Of a DNA stretch of 26,493 nucleotides, positions 6,607 through 13,174 are shown piece after piece. A model generated the notes under the pieces. That model did no database searches and was not told where the DNA came from. It worked only from the letters and a program-made list of their open reading frames with translations. The DNA comes from a virus. A program made the position numbers and the translations under genes. Every line of letters begins with the position of its first letter. The stretch's first letter is position 1. The stretch is taken from IMG/VR virus record IMGVR_UViG_3300031673_000407, positions 1 through 26,493 of that record. One strand, 5' to 3'.

Positions 6607-6993
6607 CTAGGTCCCTAGGATGATAACGACAGCCTCGCCAACATCCACGACACCCGCCGTCAATTCCAGGGCAGTAATGCTCCCGCCCATGATCATGACG
6701 AAACCTTCGGCAGCCAGGGCGAATATGTCAGAACCGCCATTGAGCTTGTACGTGATGGCCTCGTCCACGCCGATGTACAGAAAATCTCCATCGGTCAACG
6801 AACCGAAGTTCACTGTCTGTACAGCGCCTGCCGCGATCCTGTACTCGAACTTCGTCTTCTCGTAGTACGTGAGCTGTGGGCCCGTCGTGGACGTGGGCAA
6901 GGTTGTCGGTGTTCCAATGAGGACCGGCGTCGTGCTCCCACCCGGGGCGTTGGGCATGGTCATTGTTCCTGCAACTGTTAGCGTCGATGACAT
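6607..6993 (-). CDS. Small beta-rich probable virion protein (128 aa)
   Basis: The ATG at 6993 follows AAGGAGTGAGAA. The protein is rich in Thr, Gly and Val with few charges: a Pro/Thr-rich N-terminal 40 residues, then alternating strands (VQTVNFGSLTDGDFLYIGV, AITYKL, GFVMIMGG, AVVIILGT). That profile fits a small decoration, fibre-base or tail-associated protein. No family recognised. Confidence 0.6.
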   Translation of the reverse strand: MSSTLTVAGTMTMPNAPGGSTTPVLIGTPTTLPTSTTGPQLTYYEKTKFEYRIAAGAVQTVNFGSLTDGDFLYIGVDEAITYKLNGGSDIFALAAEGFVMIMGGSITALELTAGVVDVGEAVVIILGT

Positions 6994-6996
6994 TTC

Positions 6997-7455
6997 TCAC
7001 TCCTTGCCATACGCGTCAGCCAACGCGTAGCTTATACCTACTGAAAGTCCGGCCCCCACAACGAGTCCTACACCCGTCCAGAGAATCGGGGACCGATACC
7101 ACTTCTTCGTTTCAGCGAGCTGCTTCTCATAGTACTCGGCCTGGGCTTCAGTGACGACCACCTGATCTTGAAAAGCTTTCTGCCACTTATCCGAAATCTG
7201 CTCCGTAACCTCAATATCCTGCCGCAAGAGAACAACGAATTCCTGCTGTCTCGCGATCTTCAACTCGTACAACCCCATCTCCTTGCGCAGGAGAGGGATG
7301 CCCCTCAGGTCCTTCAGCATGCGCGTAGCGGCGTCGTCGGGGAACCAGTAGCCTGCTACCCCCTCGTGCTCCAGCTCGACGCTCTCGGGCTCTTCAGCGA
7401 GCGCCTGGGGCGACATAAGAGTGAGCAGGAAGACTATGGGGAGGAAGATGCGCAA
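6997..7455 (-). CDS. Exported coiled-coil protein with C-terminal membrane anchor, spanin-like
   Basis: A TTG start at 7455 gives a typical signal peptide (MRIFLPIVFLLTLMSPQALA, cleavage after ALA). Residues 45-118 form a long coiled coil with EEVQ-type heptads, followed by WYRSPILWTGVGLVV and a C-terminal transmembrane helix (about 121-145). An exported coiled coil between two hydrophobic ends resembles proteins of phage lysis cassettes that span the periplasm, but no lipobox Cys is present, so a classical o-spanin is not supported. The ribosome site is modest (GGGGATC), and the TTG abuts the stop of the preceding gene. Confidence 0.65.
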   Translation of the reverse strand: MRIFLPIVFLLTLMSPQALAEEPESVELEHEGVAGYWFPDDAATRMLKDLRGIPLLRKEMGLYELKIARQQEFVVLLRQDIEVTEQISDKWQKAFQDQVVVTEAQAEYYEKQLAETKKWYRSPILWTGVGLVVGAGLSVGISYALADAYGKE

Positions 7456-7821
7456 CTAGATCCCCGTCCTGTAGTAATCGTCGACCCCGCGCTCTTCGAT
7501 GGCCTGAACCGCATCCATGATAACCTCCAGAGGCTCGTCCTCCATGTTATCCCAAGCACCGAAGCCCTCAGCGTCGTTGATGTGCCACTCCTCAACCCCG
7601 TACTCCTCAACGAACGCATCGATCTCTGCCTGAACCTCTTCCAGAGATTTCCCCTTCAGCTCGATGAACACCACGGCGTAGGTCCCCTTGGGCACGCGCC
7701 CGACCACGCGTATCTGAGGATCGACTCTCCTCCACGACTCTTCCCCCGGCATCTCGTAGTCGTCGTCGCCCATCACCTGCGCGATCCTCCGCATACCCTC
7801 ATCTGAAATTCCGTGTCTCAT
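7456..7821 (-). CDS. Leader-bearing protein of unknown function (121 aa)
   Basis: I start at the ATG at 7821; the frame is open to 7926 but that part lies inside the upstream gene. Residues 1-16 are a consensus leader (MRHGISDEGMRRIAQV). The body has strand GTYAVVFIELKG, helix SLEEVQAEIDAFVEEYGV, strand EEWHIND and a final helix EVIMDAVQAIEERGV: a compact alpha/beta domain perhaps of ferredoxin-like topology. Function unknown. It sits between two membrane-protein genes of the possible lysis group. Confidence 0.8.
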   Translation of the reverse strand: MRHGISDEGMRRIAQVMGDDDYEMPGEESWRRVDPQIRVVGRVPKGTYAVVFIELKGKSLEEVQAEIDAFVEEYGVEEWHINDAEGFGAWDNMEDEPLEVIMDAVQAIEERGVDDYYRTGI

Positions 7822-7822
7822 T

Positions 7823-8173
7823 TTAGTACCCCAATCTTTTGAATTCATCGAGCTTCTCTTTCGAAGAGAGCCTGTCCACTTCGCTGCGAGAACGCTTGAC
7901 CGTGTCCTTGAGCTTCTCGATCGCAACGTCTATCCCCTCAATATCTGTTTCGACCGACCCCTCGCGCTCACGAATCATCTCACGCCGGCCTTCGAGCCTG
8001 CCGATCTCACGCTGTGCTCGCTTCACGGTGAGCTTGTGCTGCAGGATCTGGCTCTTTCCCAGCTTCCCCGAGTACTGCGCGGCCAGAACAGCACCGATCA
8101 CGATGGCGGCGCCGCTGACGAACCACTTCCAGTTCGTACGGACAAACCGCCAGGCTCTCTTCAACCAGGTCAT
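7823..8173 (-). CDS. Membrane-anchored coiled-coil protein (116 aa), inner-spanin-like
   Basis: An N-terminal basic segment (MTWLKRAWRFVRTNWKW) leads into one transmembrane helix (FVSGAAIVIGAVLAAQY, residues 18-34), then an 80-residue charged coiled coil to the C-terminus. This N-in topology with a periplasmic coiled coil is the architecture of Rz-type inner spanins, and it lies near a holin-like gene and the exported coiled-coil gene at 6997. Other membrane-tethered roles are possible. The ATG overlaps the stop of the upstream gene (TGATG). Confidence 0.62.
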   Translation of the reverse strand: MTWLKRAWRFVRTNWKWFVSGAAIVIGAVLAAQYSGKLGKSQILQHKLTVKRAQREIGRLEGRREMIREREGSVETDIEGIDVAIEKLKDTVKRSRSEVDRLSSKEKLDEFKRLGY

Positions 8174-8511
8174 CAGTACTCTTCTCCACCTTCCATGAAG
8201 TCTTGAAACTCCATGTAGCTGTCCAAGCTCATCTCCTTGGCAATCGTGAACTGCACCTTGAGGGCTAGATCAGGACGTCCCAACTCCCCATCAGAAACGC
8301 GAACCTCGGTCTCGTCCCCACGAGGAGCCTCTACGTGTATGGTAGCGAGAGGGTAGGTCTGCTCCAGGAAGTCCTGAATCTCCTCATCAGCAATAGCGGG
8401 TTGTAGGTCTCTCCCCGGCCACACCCACAGCTCGCGAATCTCGCTCTCCTCCTGAGCTTGAACAACCTTCGCGATCCTGCGTATGCCTTCGCTGGTGATT
8501 CCGCGCCTCAT
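8173..8511 (-). CDS. Leader-bearing protein of unknown function (112 aa)
   Basis: The ATG at 8511 follows GATGGAGGTTTCGA and overlaps the upstream stop as ATGA. Residues 1-16 are the leader (MRRGITSEGIRRIAKV). The body contains WVWPGRDLQP, a helix IQDFLEQTYPLATIHVE and a strand ALKVQFTIAKEM, ending in an acidic tail (MEGGEEY). No family recognised. Confidence 0.8.
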   Translation of the reverse strand: MRRGITSEGIRRIAKVVQAQEESEIRELWVWPGRDLQPAIADEEIQDFLEQTYPLATIHVEAPRGDETEVRVSDGELGRPDLALKVQFTIAKEMSLDSYMEFQDFMEGGEEY

Positions 8512-8732
8512 TCGAAACCTCCATCTACCGAGATATCCCACATCTGCATGATATGGTCCAGGTTGGCGTTCGCCTCCTCGAAGCTCATGGCCTTGATCAG
8601 CTCGTCCACCAGGTCTTCGGCACCCATGTGCTGCAAGATGAGGTCCACCTTGGCGAACGTCTTCTCATCCGAGGCAGCTTCGAGGTTCTTGGCAATTCGG
8701 TACATACCGTTGTCTGTGATTCCGCGTTTCAT
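8508..8732 (-). CDS. Leader fused to a small helical phage domain (74 aa)
   Basis: The ATG at 8732 follows CCAGGAGGTGTACTAGA; the longer reading to 8765 has no support. Residues 1-16 are the leader (MKRGITDNGMYRIAKN). Residues 24-70 (ILQHMGAEDLVDELIKAMS, then ANLDHIMQMWDI) resemble a short helical domain that I recall as common in phage and bacterial hypothetical proteins, where it occurs without this leader. If so, this is direct evidence of a leader added to a pre-existing domain. Confidence 0.8.
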   Translation of the reverse strand: MKRGITDNGMYRIAKNLEAASDEKTFAKVDLILQHMGAEDLVDELIKAMSFEEANANLDHIMQMWDISVDGGFE

Positions 8733-8733
8733 T

Positions 8734-9240
8734 CTAGTACACCTCCTGGCTACGATCCCGTTCATCCATTTCCGTAATCACAAGAACCCGGTCAGTCGCC
8801 TCGTTGGCAACTTCTTCGATGTTCAATAGCACAACCCCGTACTTCTCTGACATGGCATGGGACATCATGTCTAGCTGGCTCTCTAGCTCGTCGCGAAGCT
8901 CCCTAATGAAACCAGCCTCGTCCAATTCCGCCTGAGACGTAAGAACGTTGTGTAGGTCTCGCGCTCCGTAGCTCACGAGATCGTCAATGTACTCACCAAC
9001 CTCGACGACTACCGCGTCCTCCGCGTCCACGTCCGACATGTCGATCCCGCGCGTGCGCAGTACCTCTTCGACCGCACTCGTGAAAAGGTAACGCGTCGCG
9101 TCCGACAAGGCGCTCACAAGAGCCTTGTACAAAGAGTCATCAGGAAACGCAGGCCCCTCTTGCGCCCAGTCGGGTGTCATCTGCGACTGCACGAGAGTCG
9201 CAATCCTCCGCATACCCTCATCTGGAATTCCACGTCTCAT
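8734..9240 (-). CDS. Leader-bearing helical protein (168 aa)
   Basis: The ATG at 9240 overlaps the upstream stop (ATGA). Residues 1-18 are the leader (MRRGIPDEGMRRIATLVQ). The remainder is almost entirely helical and acidic (for example YLFTSAVEEVLRTRGI at about 49-64, then EVGEYIDDLVSY and ELRDELESQLDMMSHAM), with no Cys, signal peptide or membrane segment. It may form a helical bundle. Function unknown. It is the first leader gene transcribed after the capsid block. Confidence 0.82.
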   Translation of the reverse strand: MRRGIPDEGMRRIATLVQSQMTPDWAQEGPAFPDDSLYKALVSALSDATRYLFTSAVEEVLRTRGIDMSDVDAEDAVVVEVGEYIDDLVSYGARDLHNVLTSQAELDEAGFIRELRDELESQLDMMSHAMSEKYGVVLLNIEEVANEATDRVLVITEMDERDRSQEVY

Positions 9241-9560
9241 TCTTCTTCTCCTCTGCTCTCGGCCAACGCCAAGAGCTTGGCCTTACTCGCAATCCCCCTC
9301 GTCACACCCTTATAGATCAACGCCGAAAGCTGCCCCAATGCTCCGCCAATCAGGATCTTCTCCTGCAGCGTGGCGACCGGCAGGAGAAAACCTCCGGCAA
9401 CCCCCAGCACGAGTGGGATGAACGGTAACAGCCGCATACCGACATGATGAGCGCGGAAGAATGTCTTGAAGCTGTTCTTCAATCCCTGAGTCACGCCGGC
9501 CACGACTACGGGAAGCGCAGCAAACGCTCCATAATCTTTAACAAAATCGAGAATTTCCAC
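9237..9560 (-). CDS. Holin-like membrane protein (107 aa)
   Basis: I choose the GTG at 9560 (behind TAGGAGACGCT) over the ATG at 9614, which lies inside the upstream gene. The protein has about three hydrophobic segments: AFAALPVVVAGVTQGL, LLPFIPLVLGVAGGFLLPV and ILIGGALGQLSALIYKGV, then a charged C-terminal tail with ESRGEEE. Size, number of helices and the charged tail fit a class I holin. No endolysin is seen in the window, so the lysis assignment rests on shape and on the two coiled-coil membrane genes downstream. Confidence 0.6.
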   Translation of the reverse strand: MEILDFVKDYGAFAALPVVVAGVTQGLKNSFKTFFRAHHVGMRLLPFIPLVLGVAGGFLLPVATLQEKILIGGALGQLSALIYKGVTRGIASKAKLLALAESRGEEE

Positions 9561-9568
9561 AGCGTCTC

Positions 9569-10024
9569 CTACACCGCGTCGGACACGGTCTCTGTCGTGA
9601 AGATGACCTTGCACACCACAGTTGTCCCGGCCCCTATGTTGTTGTAGAGGTGGAGAGCGCGTGCAAGTCCGTAGTTTTCCCGCACAGTTGCACCGTCCCG
9701 CCAGCGATCAGCAGGCAGATGGTTGGCATCCGTAAAAATCCGCTGAGGAAGTGCTGAGGCCGCCGCCAGATTGACTGAAGCTCCCTGCTGCACACCGGTG
9801 TCAAGAGTGGGCCCGTAGACAACGGCATCCTGATCCCAGCCTCCGCCGTAAAACAGAGAGCACACCAGGTTCCCAGCACCTGCTGGAAGCGCCACCCCGC
9901 CAGTAGACGGCGCGACGGTGATCGTCAGGTTCTGGAGGGTCTCGCTGCAAGGTGCGTCCGCGATACGCACCTCTTGGCCGAAAGGCAACACGACGTTTAC
10001 TTCGCGAGTTCTTGATCTTCCCAT
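9569..10024 (-). CDS. Probable small virion protein (151 aa)
   Basis: The ATG at 10024 follows AAGGAGTTAAACA. The protein is beta-rich with low charge: NVVLPFGQEVRIAD, LQNLTITVAPSTGG, NLVCSLFYGGGWDQ, TTVVCKVIFTTETV. The profile suggests a single beta domain such as a head fibre, decoration or tail-associated protein. No family recognised. It lies between the RRXRR-bearing protein and the holin-like gene. Confidence 0.6.
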   Translation of the reverse strand: MGRSRTREVNVVLPFGQEVRIADAPCSETLQNLTITVAPSTGGVALPAGAGNLVCSLFYGGGWDQDAVVYGPTLDTGVQQGASVNLAAASALPQRIFTDANHLPADRWRDGATVRENYGLARALHLYNNIGAGTTVVCKVIFTTETVSDAV

Positions 10025-10116
10025 TGTTTAACTCCTTGGACGCAGGTGTCCTGTGGTACAGAGTACCATAATTTACAGTGGGGATCCTAAAATTGATGAC
10101 CGGGTTCGGAGGAGAT
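10025..10116 (-). promoter_or_regulatory. 92-nt intergenic region with small inverted repeat
   Basis: This gap holds a perfect 6-bp stem (TGGTAC / GTACCA, loop of 3) and an AT-rich patch (GTAAATTATGG), then the ribosome site of the gene at 10024. It might carry a weak promoter or operator; no clear -35/-10 pair and no poly-T terminator is visible. Confidence 0.3.
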
Positions 10117-10959
10117 CTACGGATTTCGCTTGTCAAGCTGATCGTTGGCCCACTTTTTCACCTCGGGGTAGAAGCCTTTTCCCAGCAGAAACTCGAAATC
10201 ACCCCGGGTCAGCGAGTCGTCGGAGTTCAGCTCATCCAGCTCATAGAGCATTTCGTTCACGCTCATGCGATCATCCTCCTTCACGTCGGCGCCGACATTG
10301 GAGCACAGACCAGCCACTCGCGCAGTGATCTTGTCCTGGGGATCGGGGGGCAGCGCTGCGTGCTCCGCCTCGATCTCTTCGAGAGTCTGACGAGACTCCC
10401 CCATCGGCCTGGTGTAGGCGCGCTTGTTCTGGAGATCGGACTGATGCCGCTGGGCCTCGTCCATGACCTGCTCCATGGACTTGCCTTCGAGGGCCGCAAG
10501 CTTCTTGTAGTAGTCCAGGTAGTCCTCCTCCTCCATGAGAACGAGCACCGGGGGACGCCGGTTGACCAGCTTCTTCAGGTCCGTGGAACCCTTGATGTCG
10601 ACGAACGACATGAGCTGCGACAGGTTGAGCGGCTTCTTGCCACGGGGCAGCAGCAGCGACTCCACGACACCGTGGCCGGTGGAGTACTGCATCGATACCT
10701 GATTGTTGCTCCGGTTCTGCACGTAGACGTCGCGCTCCTCGCGGAAATACTCGGTAAAGTTCGTGATTACGGGCACATAACGGTTTTCCATCTTTTCCTC
10801 CCTGGGATCTCTCGCCAGTTTAACAATGAAGGGCTTGTCTTTCACGACGAGCGCCTTCCCACTTTTTACAAGTTTCCTAGCCCTGGCGGGATGCGTATAC
10901 GACAGAATCCTGTCCTGTGAGTCCAATACCGGAACTCGGGATCCTGTCGTACGCGCCAT
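10117..10959 (-). CDS. Virion-region protein with N-terminal RRXRR/PLMP-like domain (280 aa)
   Basis: Residues 9-48 (VPVLDSQDRILSYTHPARAR, then KLVKSGKALVV and PFIVKL) match the RRXRR/PLMP pattern known from the N-terminus of IscB-type proteins, though the LMP residues themselves are replaced. No RuvC or HNH motif follows, so it is not a nuclease. From Met57 the protein changes: two beta stretches (RYVPVITNFTEYF, DVYVQNRSNNQVSMQYS), then helices to the C-terminus. Position directly after the major capsid gene suggests a head-associated structural protein. Met57 has a much better ribosome site than Met1, so two products may be made. Confidence 0.72.
   Translation of the reverse strand: MARTTGSRVPVLDSQDRILSYTHPARARKLVKSGKALVVKDKPFIVKLARDPREEKMENRYVPVITNFTEYFREERDVYVQNRSNNQVSMQYSTGHGVVESLLLPRGKKPLNLSQLMSFVDIKGSTDLKKLVNRRPPVLVLMEEEDYLDYYKKLAALEGKSMEQVMDEAQRHQSDLQNKRAYTRPMGESRQTLEEIEAEHAALPPDPQDKITARVAGLCSNVGADVKEDDRMSVNEMLYELDELNSDDSLTRGDFEFLLGKGFYPEVKKWANDQLDKRNP
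10787..10806 (-). promoter_or_regulatory. Strong internal ribosome binding site at Met57 of the RRXRR-bearing gene
   Basis: On the minus strand AGGGAGGAAAAG stands immediately before ATG (10789-10791), in frame. The first ATG at 10959 has only AAAGGTCACCTGG. Translation from Met57 would give a 224-residue protein without the RRXRR-like domain. Confidence 0.55.
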
Positions 10960-11029
10960 CCAGGTGACCTTTGGTGTGCCAAGGCGTTAGCCTCACCTCC
11001 CGCCCTTTCAGACGGGGTTTGCCAGTTCA

Positions 11030-11059
11030 GGCAGCGTAGAGCGGGAGCCCTACGCTGCC
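11030..11059 (-). terminator. Strong stem-loop just after the major capsid gene (attenuator or processing site)
   Basis: A perfect 10-bp stem (GGCAGCGTAG with CTACGCTGCC) encloses a 10-nt loop, starting 13 nt after the capsid stop codon. There is no run of T after it, so it is not a standard intrinsic terminator. It may attenuate read-through or protect the 3' end of the capsid message, as would help make capsid protein in excess. Confidence 0.7.
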
Positions 11060-11072
11060 ATCACCAGATCTT

Positions 11073-12344
11073 CTACTTCTCGCCCTTCGCGCAGGCGCGA
11101 GCGTTCGCGATCACGAAACCTACCATCTCGATGAACGCCCAGCCCTTGACAGTCTCCTGGTGGGAGTACTTGTTGTAGGGCTCGCTGAACAGCTCGATGC
11201 GGATCCCCATCTCGCCCATGTAGTCGGCGCCGGTGGTCGCGTAGAAGGTCCCCGGAGGGATGACTTCCTCGACACCGGTGCCAGCGGCGGTCAGGATCTG
11301 CGCGTTGAGGACGTTGCCGATGTAACCCGCGAGGATCAACTCGCGCTCGGTCACGGGATCGACAGCAGTCGACATCGTCTTCACGATGTCAGACAGCTCG
11401 GCCCTGGAGATGAGGAAGTTCTCCACCATCAACCTGTGCCGCTCGACCTGGAACCTGACGTCCTCGAAAGCCCCGATGCCGAGGGTCGCGAACGTGGTCA
11501 CTGCGTTGTCCGTCTGGGCCGCCTCGTCGATGAGCGAGATGGCAGCCTTGTCCTCCTGAAGCTCGATCTCCTGGCGGGCCGTATCCTGCGCCCGGTCAAG
11601 AACATCGAAGTTCATTTGGTAGATGTCCATGATGTCGATGGACGGGAACGAAGTGACCTTCCACTCCGGAGGAGTGATCCACTTCGTTTTGATGCGCGAC
11701 TCGGGGGACTGGCCGTCCTGCCCCACAACCCACGCCGTCGAACGGATGTCCAGCGGGATACGGAACAGCTCGGCCTGCGCCAGCTTCCGGACCCGATAGA
11801 CCTTGCGCGCAAAGCCCTCGTAGTCGAGGATCGCCTTGATCGGGAGCGCCAGCTCCTGACCGACGATGTGGAAGCCCTGACCAGTGGGATCCTGGAGCGC
11901 CGCGCCGAGCACGTCTCTCCGAGCTTCCTTCGAGATACCCTCGGACTCAGTGTCGGGGCGGTAGAAGGAGAGCGCCTGAGCGTTCTTCTTCGTCACCTCG
12001 TTCATCAGTTGATGAATCTGAGTCATGGCATCGCGCTTGTCCCACGCGTTGGTCTCACCGCGCTTGTCGAACATGCGCCGGTCGGTGCGACCCGCAGTCC
12101 TCCCACGTGAAGTCGGGGAGTCATACCGCTGGGGGTTGAAGGTTCCATCACCCTGACGGAGGCTCTCGTCCTGCTTGCTGGCAAAACGACTCCGGGGGCG
12201 AACCGCCATACGCTCCTGCGCATTGGGCTGCGGGGCAGCCTGACGCTGGGCCTGACGGTTCGTGGCCTGACCACCCTGCGTCCTCCGAGCGGACTGCGCG
12301 GAAACGGGGCGGCGATTCTTGCTGATGTCTCTATACGGATTCAT
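11073..12344 (-). CDS. Major capsid protein, HK97-fold
   Basis: 423 residues, ATG at 12344 behind AAAGGAGCATAGCG. The N-terminal 90 residues are disordered, basic and Gln/Arg-rich. From about residue 145 come features of the HK97 fold: HIVGQELALPIKAILDYEGF, the E-loop/P-domain stretch around VTSFPSIDIMDIYQMNFDVL, a long helix RQEIELQEDKAAISLIDEAA, and a C-terminal A-domain with ERELILAGYIGNVLNAQIL and VKGWAFIEMVGFVIANARAC. It forms the icosahedral shell. Context (protease, scaffold-like, decoration, capsid) supports the call. The basic N-terminal extension may be cut off during maturation. Confidence 0.88.
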   Translation of the reverse strand: MNPYRDISKNRRPVSAQSARRTQGGQATNRQAQRQAAPQPNAQERMAVRPRSRFASKQDESLRQGDGTFNPQRYDSPTSRGRTAGRTDRRMFDKRGETNAWDKRDAMTQIHQLMNEVTKKNAQALSFYRPDTESEGISKEARRDVLGAALQDPTGQGFHIVGQELALPIKAILDYEGFARKVYRVRKLAQAELFRIPLDIRSTAWVVGQDGQSPESRIKTKWITPPEWKVTSFPSIDIMDIYQMNFDVLDRAQDTARQEIELQEDKAAISLIDEAAQTDNAVTTFATLGIGAFEDVRFQVERHRLMVENFLISRAELSDIVKTMSTAVDPVTERELILAGYIGNVLNAQILTAAGTGVEEVIPPGTFYATTGADYMGEMGIRIELFSEPYNKYSHQETVKGWAFIEMVGFVIANARACAKGEK

Positions 12345-12359
12345 CGCTATGCTCCTTTC

Positions 12360-13136
12360 CTAGGCGCTCAGGTGGCCGACGTAGTTGACGCCCAAGAAGG
12401 GATCGTCCGCAGTCGGAACCTGGAAAACACGACCAACAAACGGTCCAGCTCCACCCTTGGTCACGAGTCCCGTCAGGACGTCACCGGAGGTACCAGCCGT
12501 AAGGGCGTTGTTGACCTCGTAGGTCTGGGACGGGTCGTACTGAGTTGTGAAGATGATTGACCAGTCGTTGATGACGGTGATCTTGCCGTCCTGGATGTCG
12601 ACGTCGTTCTGGAGGTTCCAGAAGTTACGGCCCTCAAACTTGAGTTCCGCTTCCGTAACCTGGTACGCGTAGTCGCAACCCACGATCTCGCCGTCTGCGG
12701 GACTACCACCAGCCACGATACGGACTACGGTACCATTGACGTAGTTCGCGGTGTAGTGAACGGCCTCGGTGTAGCTCACTCCCGTGGTGAGGTTCCACAC
12801 ACGAATTCCGCCAGTCGCGCCCGGCGTCCTGAGAGCCGCATGCGCGAGGTTTGTGGCGGCAATTCCGTTGAGCTGGATTTGCTCGCCAATGACTGACGCA
12901 AACAGGGTGGTAGCCTTCGTGTACTTCGTGAATCCGAAGGGGAGCGTCACGCCACCGGTGCCGCAGATCTCAACCTGCTGGCTGGCGTTCAACTGCACGA
13001 GCATGCCGGCCCTGAACGTGGTCAGGGGGGCAGCAACGTACGTTCCCAGATTCCGAGTGTACACGGAGCGAATCAGGTCAATCCCGATTGCGCGGCTCGA
13101 AACCCTGAAAGCTTCGAACTGAGGTGAAAATGCCAT
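12360..13136 (-). CDS. Probable head decoration or minor capsid protein (258 aa)
   Basis: The ATG at 13136 follows GGAGAGGTAGGAA. The sequence is beta-rich with few charges: TFRAGMLVQLNASQQVEICG, GFTKYTKATTLF, a central GIRVWNLTTGVSYTEAV, and C-terminal GRVFQVPTADDPFLGVNYVG. The pattern 'AG.l........v....g...' followed by a temperature-like 'GF...' segment is common in decoration or stabilisation proteins encoded beside the capsid gene. Direct position between scaffold and capsid genes supports a head role. No named homologue is claimed. Confidence 0.66.
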   Translation of the reverse strand: MAFSPQFEAFRVSSRAIGIDLIRSVYTRNLGTYVAAPLTTFRAGMLVQLNASQQVEICGTGGVTLPFGFTKYTKATTLFASVIGEQIQLNGIAATNLAHAALRTPGATGGIRVWNLTTGVSYTEAVHYTANYVNGTVVRIVAGGSPADGEIVGCDYAYQVTEAELKFEGRNFWNLQNDVDIQDGKITVINDWSIIFTTQYDPSQTYEVNNALTAGTSGDVLTGLVTKGGAGPFVGRVFQVPTADDPFLGVNYVGHLSA

Positions 13137-13174
13137 TTCCTACCTCTCCTTCTCTTGTTTCCGCGTTCGCAGCA

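Noticed and set aside
1-9240. Leader family as RiPP or bacteriocin precursors
   Set aside because: Bodies are 60-270 residues long, acidic and folded-looking, no modification or peptidase-transporter gene is present, and there is no regular double-Gly cut site.
1-9240. Leader as an export signal peptide
   Set aside because: It lacks a hydrophobic core; it is a short basic amphipathic segment.
10117-10959. IscB- or TnpB-type RNA-guided nuclease
   Set aside because: Only the RRXRR-like segment is present; there are no RuvC or HNH motifs, and no guide RNA region can be seen.
11030-11059. Intrinsic terminator
   Set aside because: The hairpin has no following T run, so I list it as attenuator or processing site under the nearest type.
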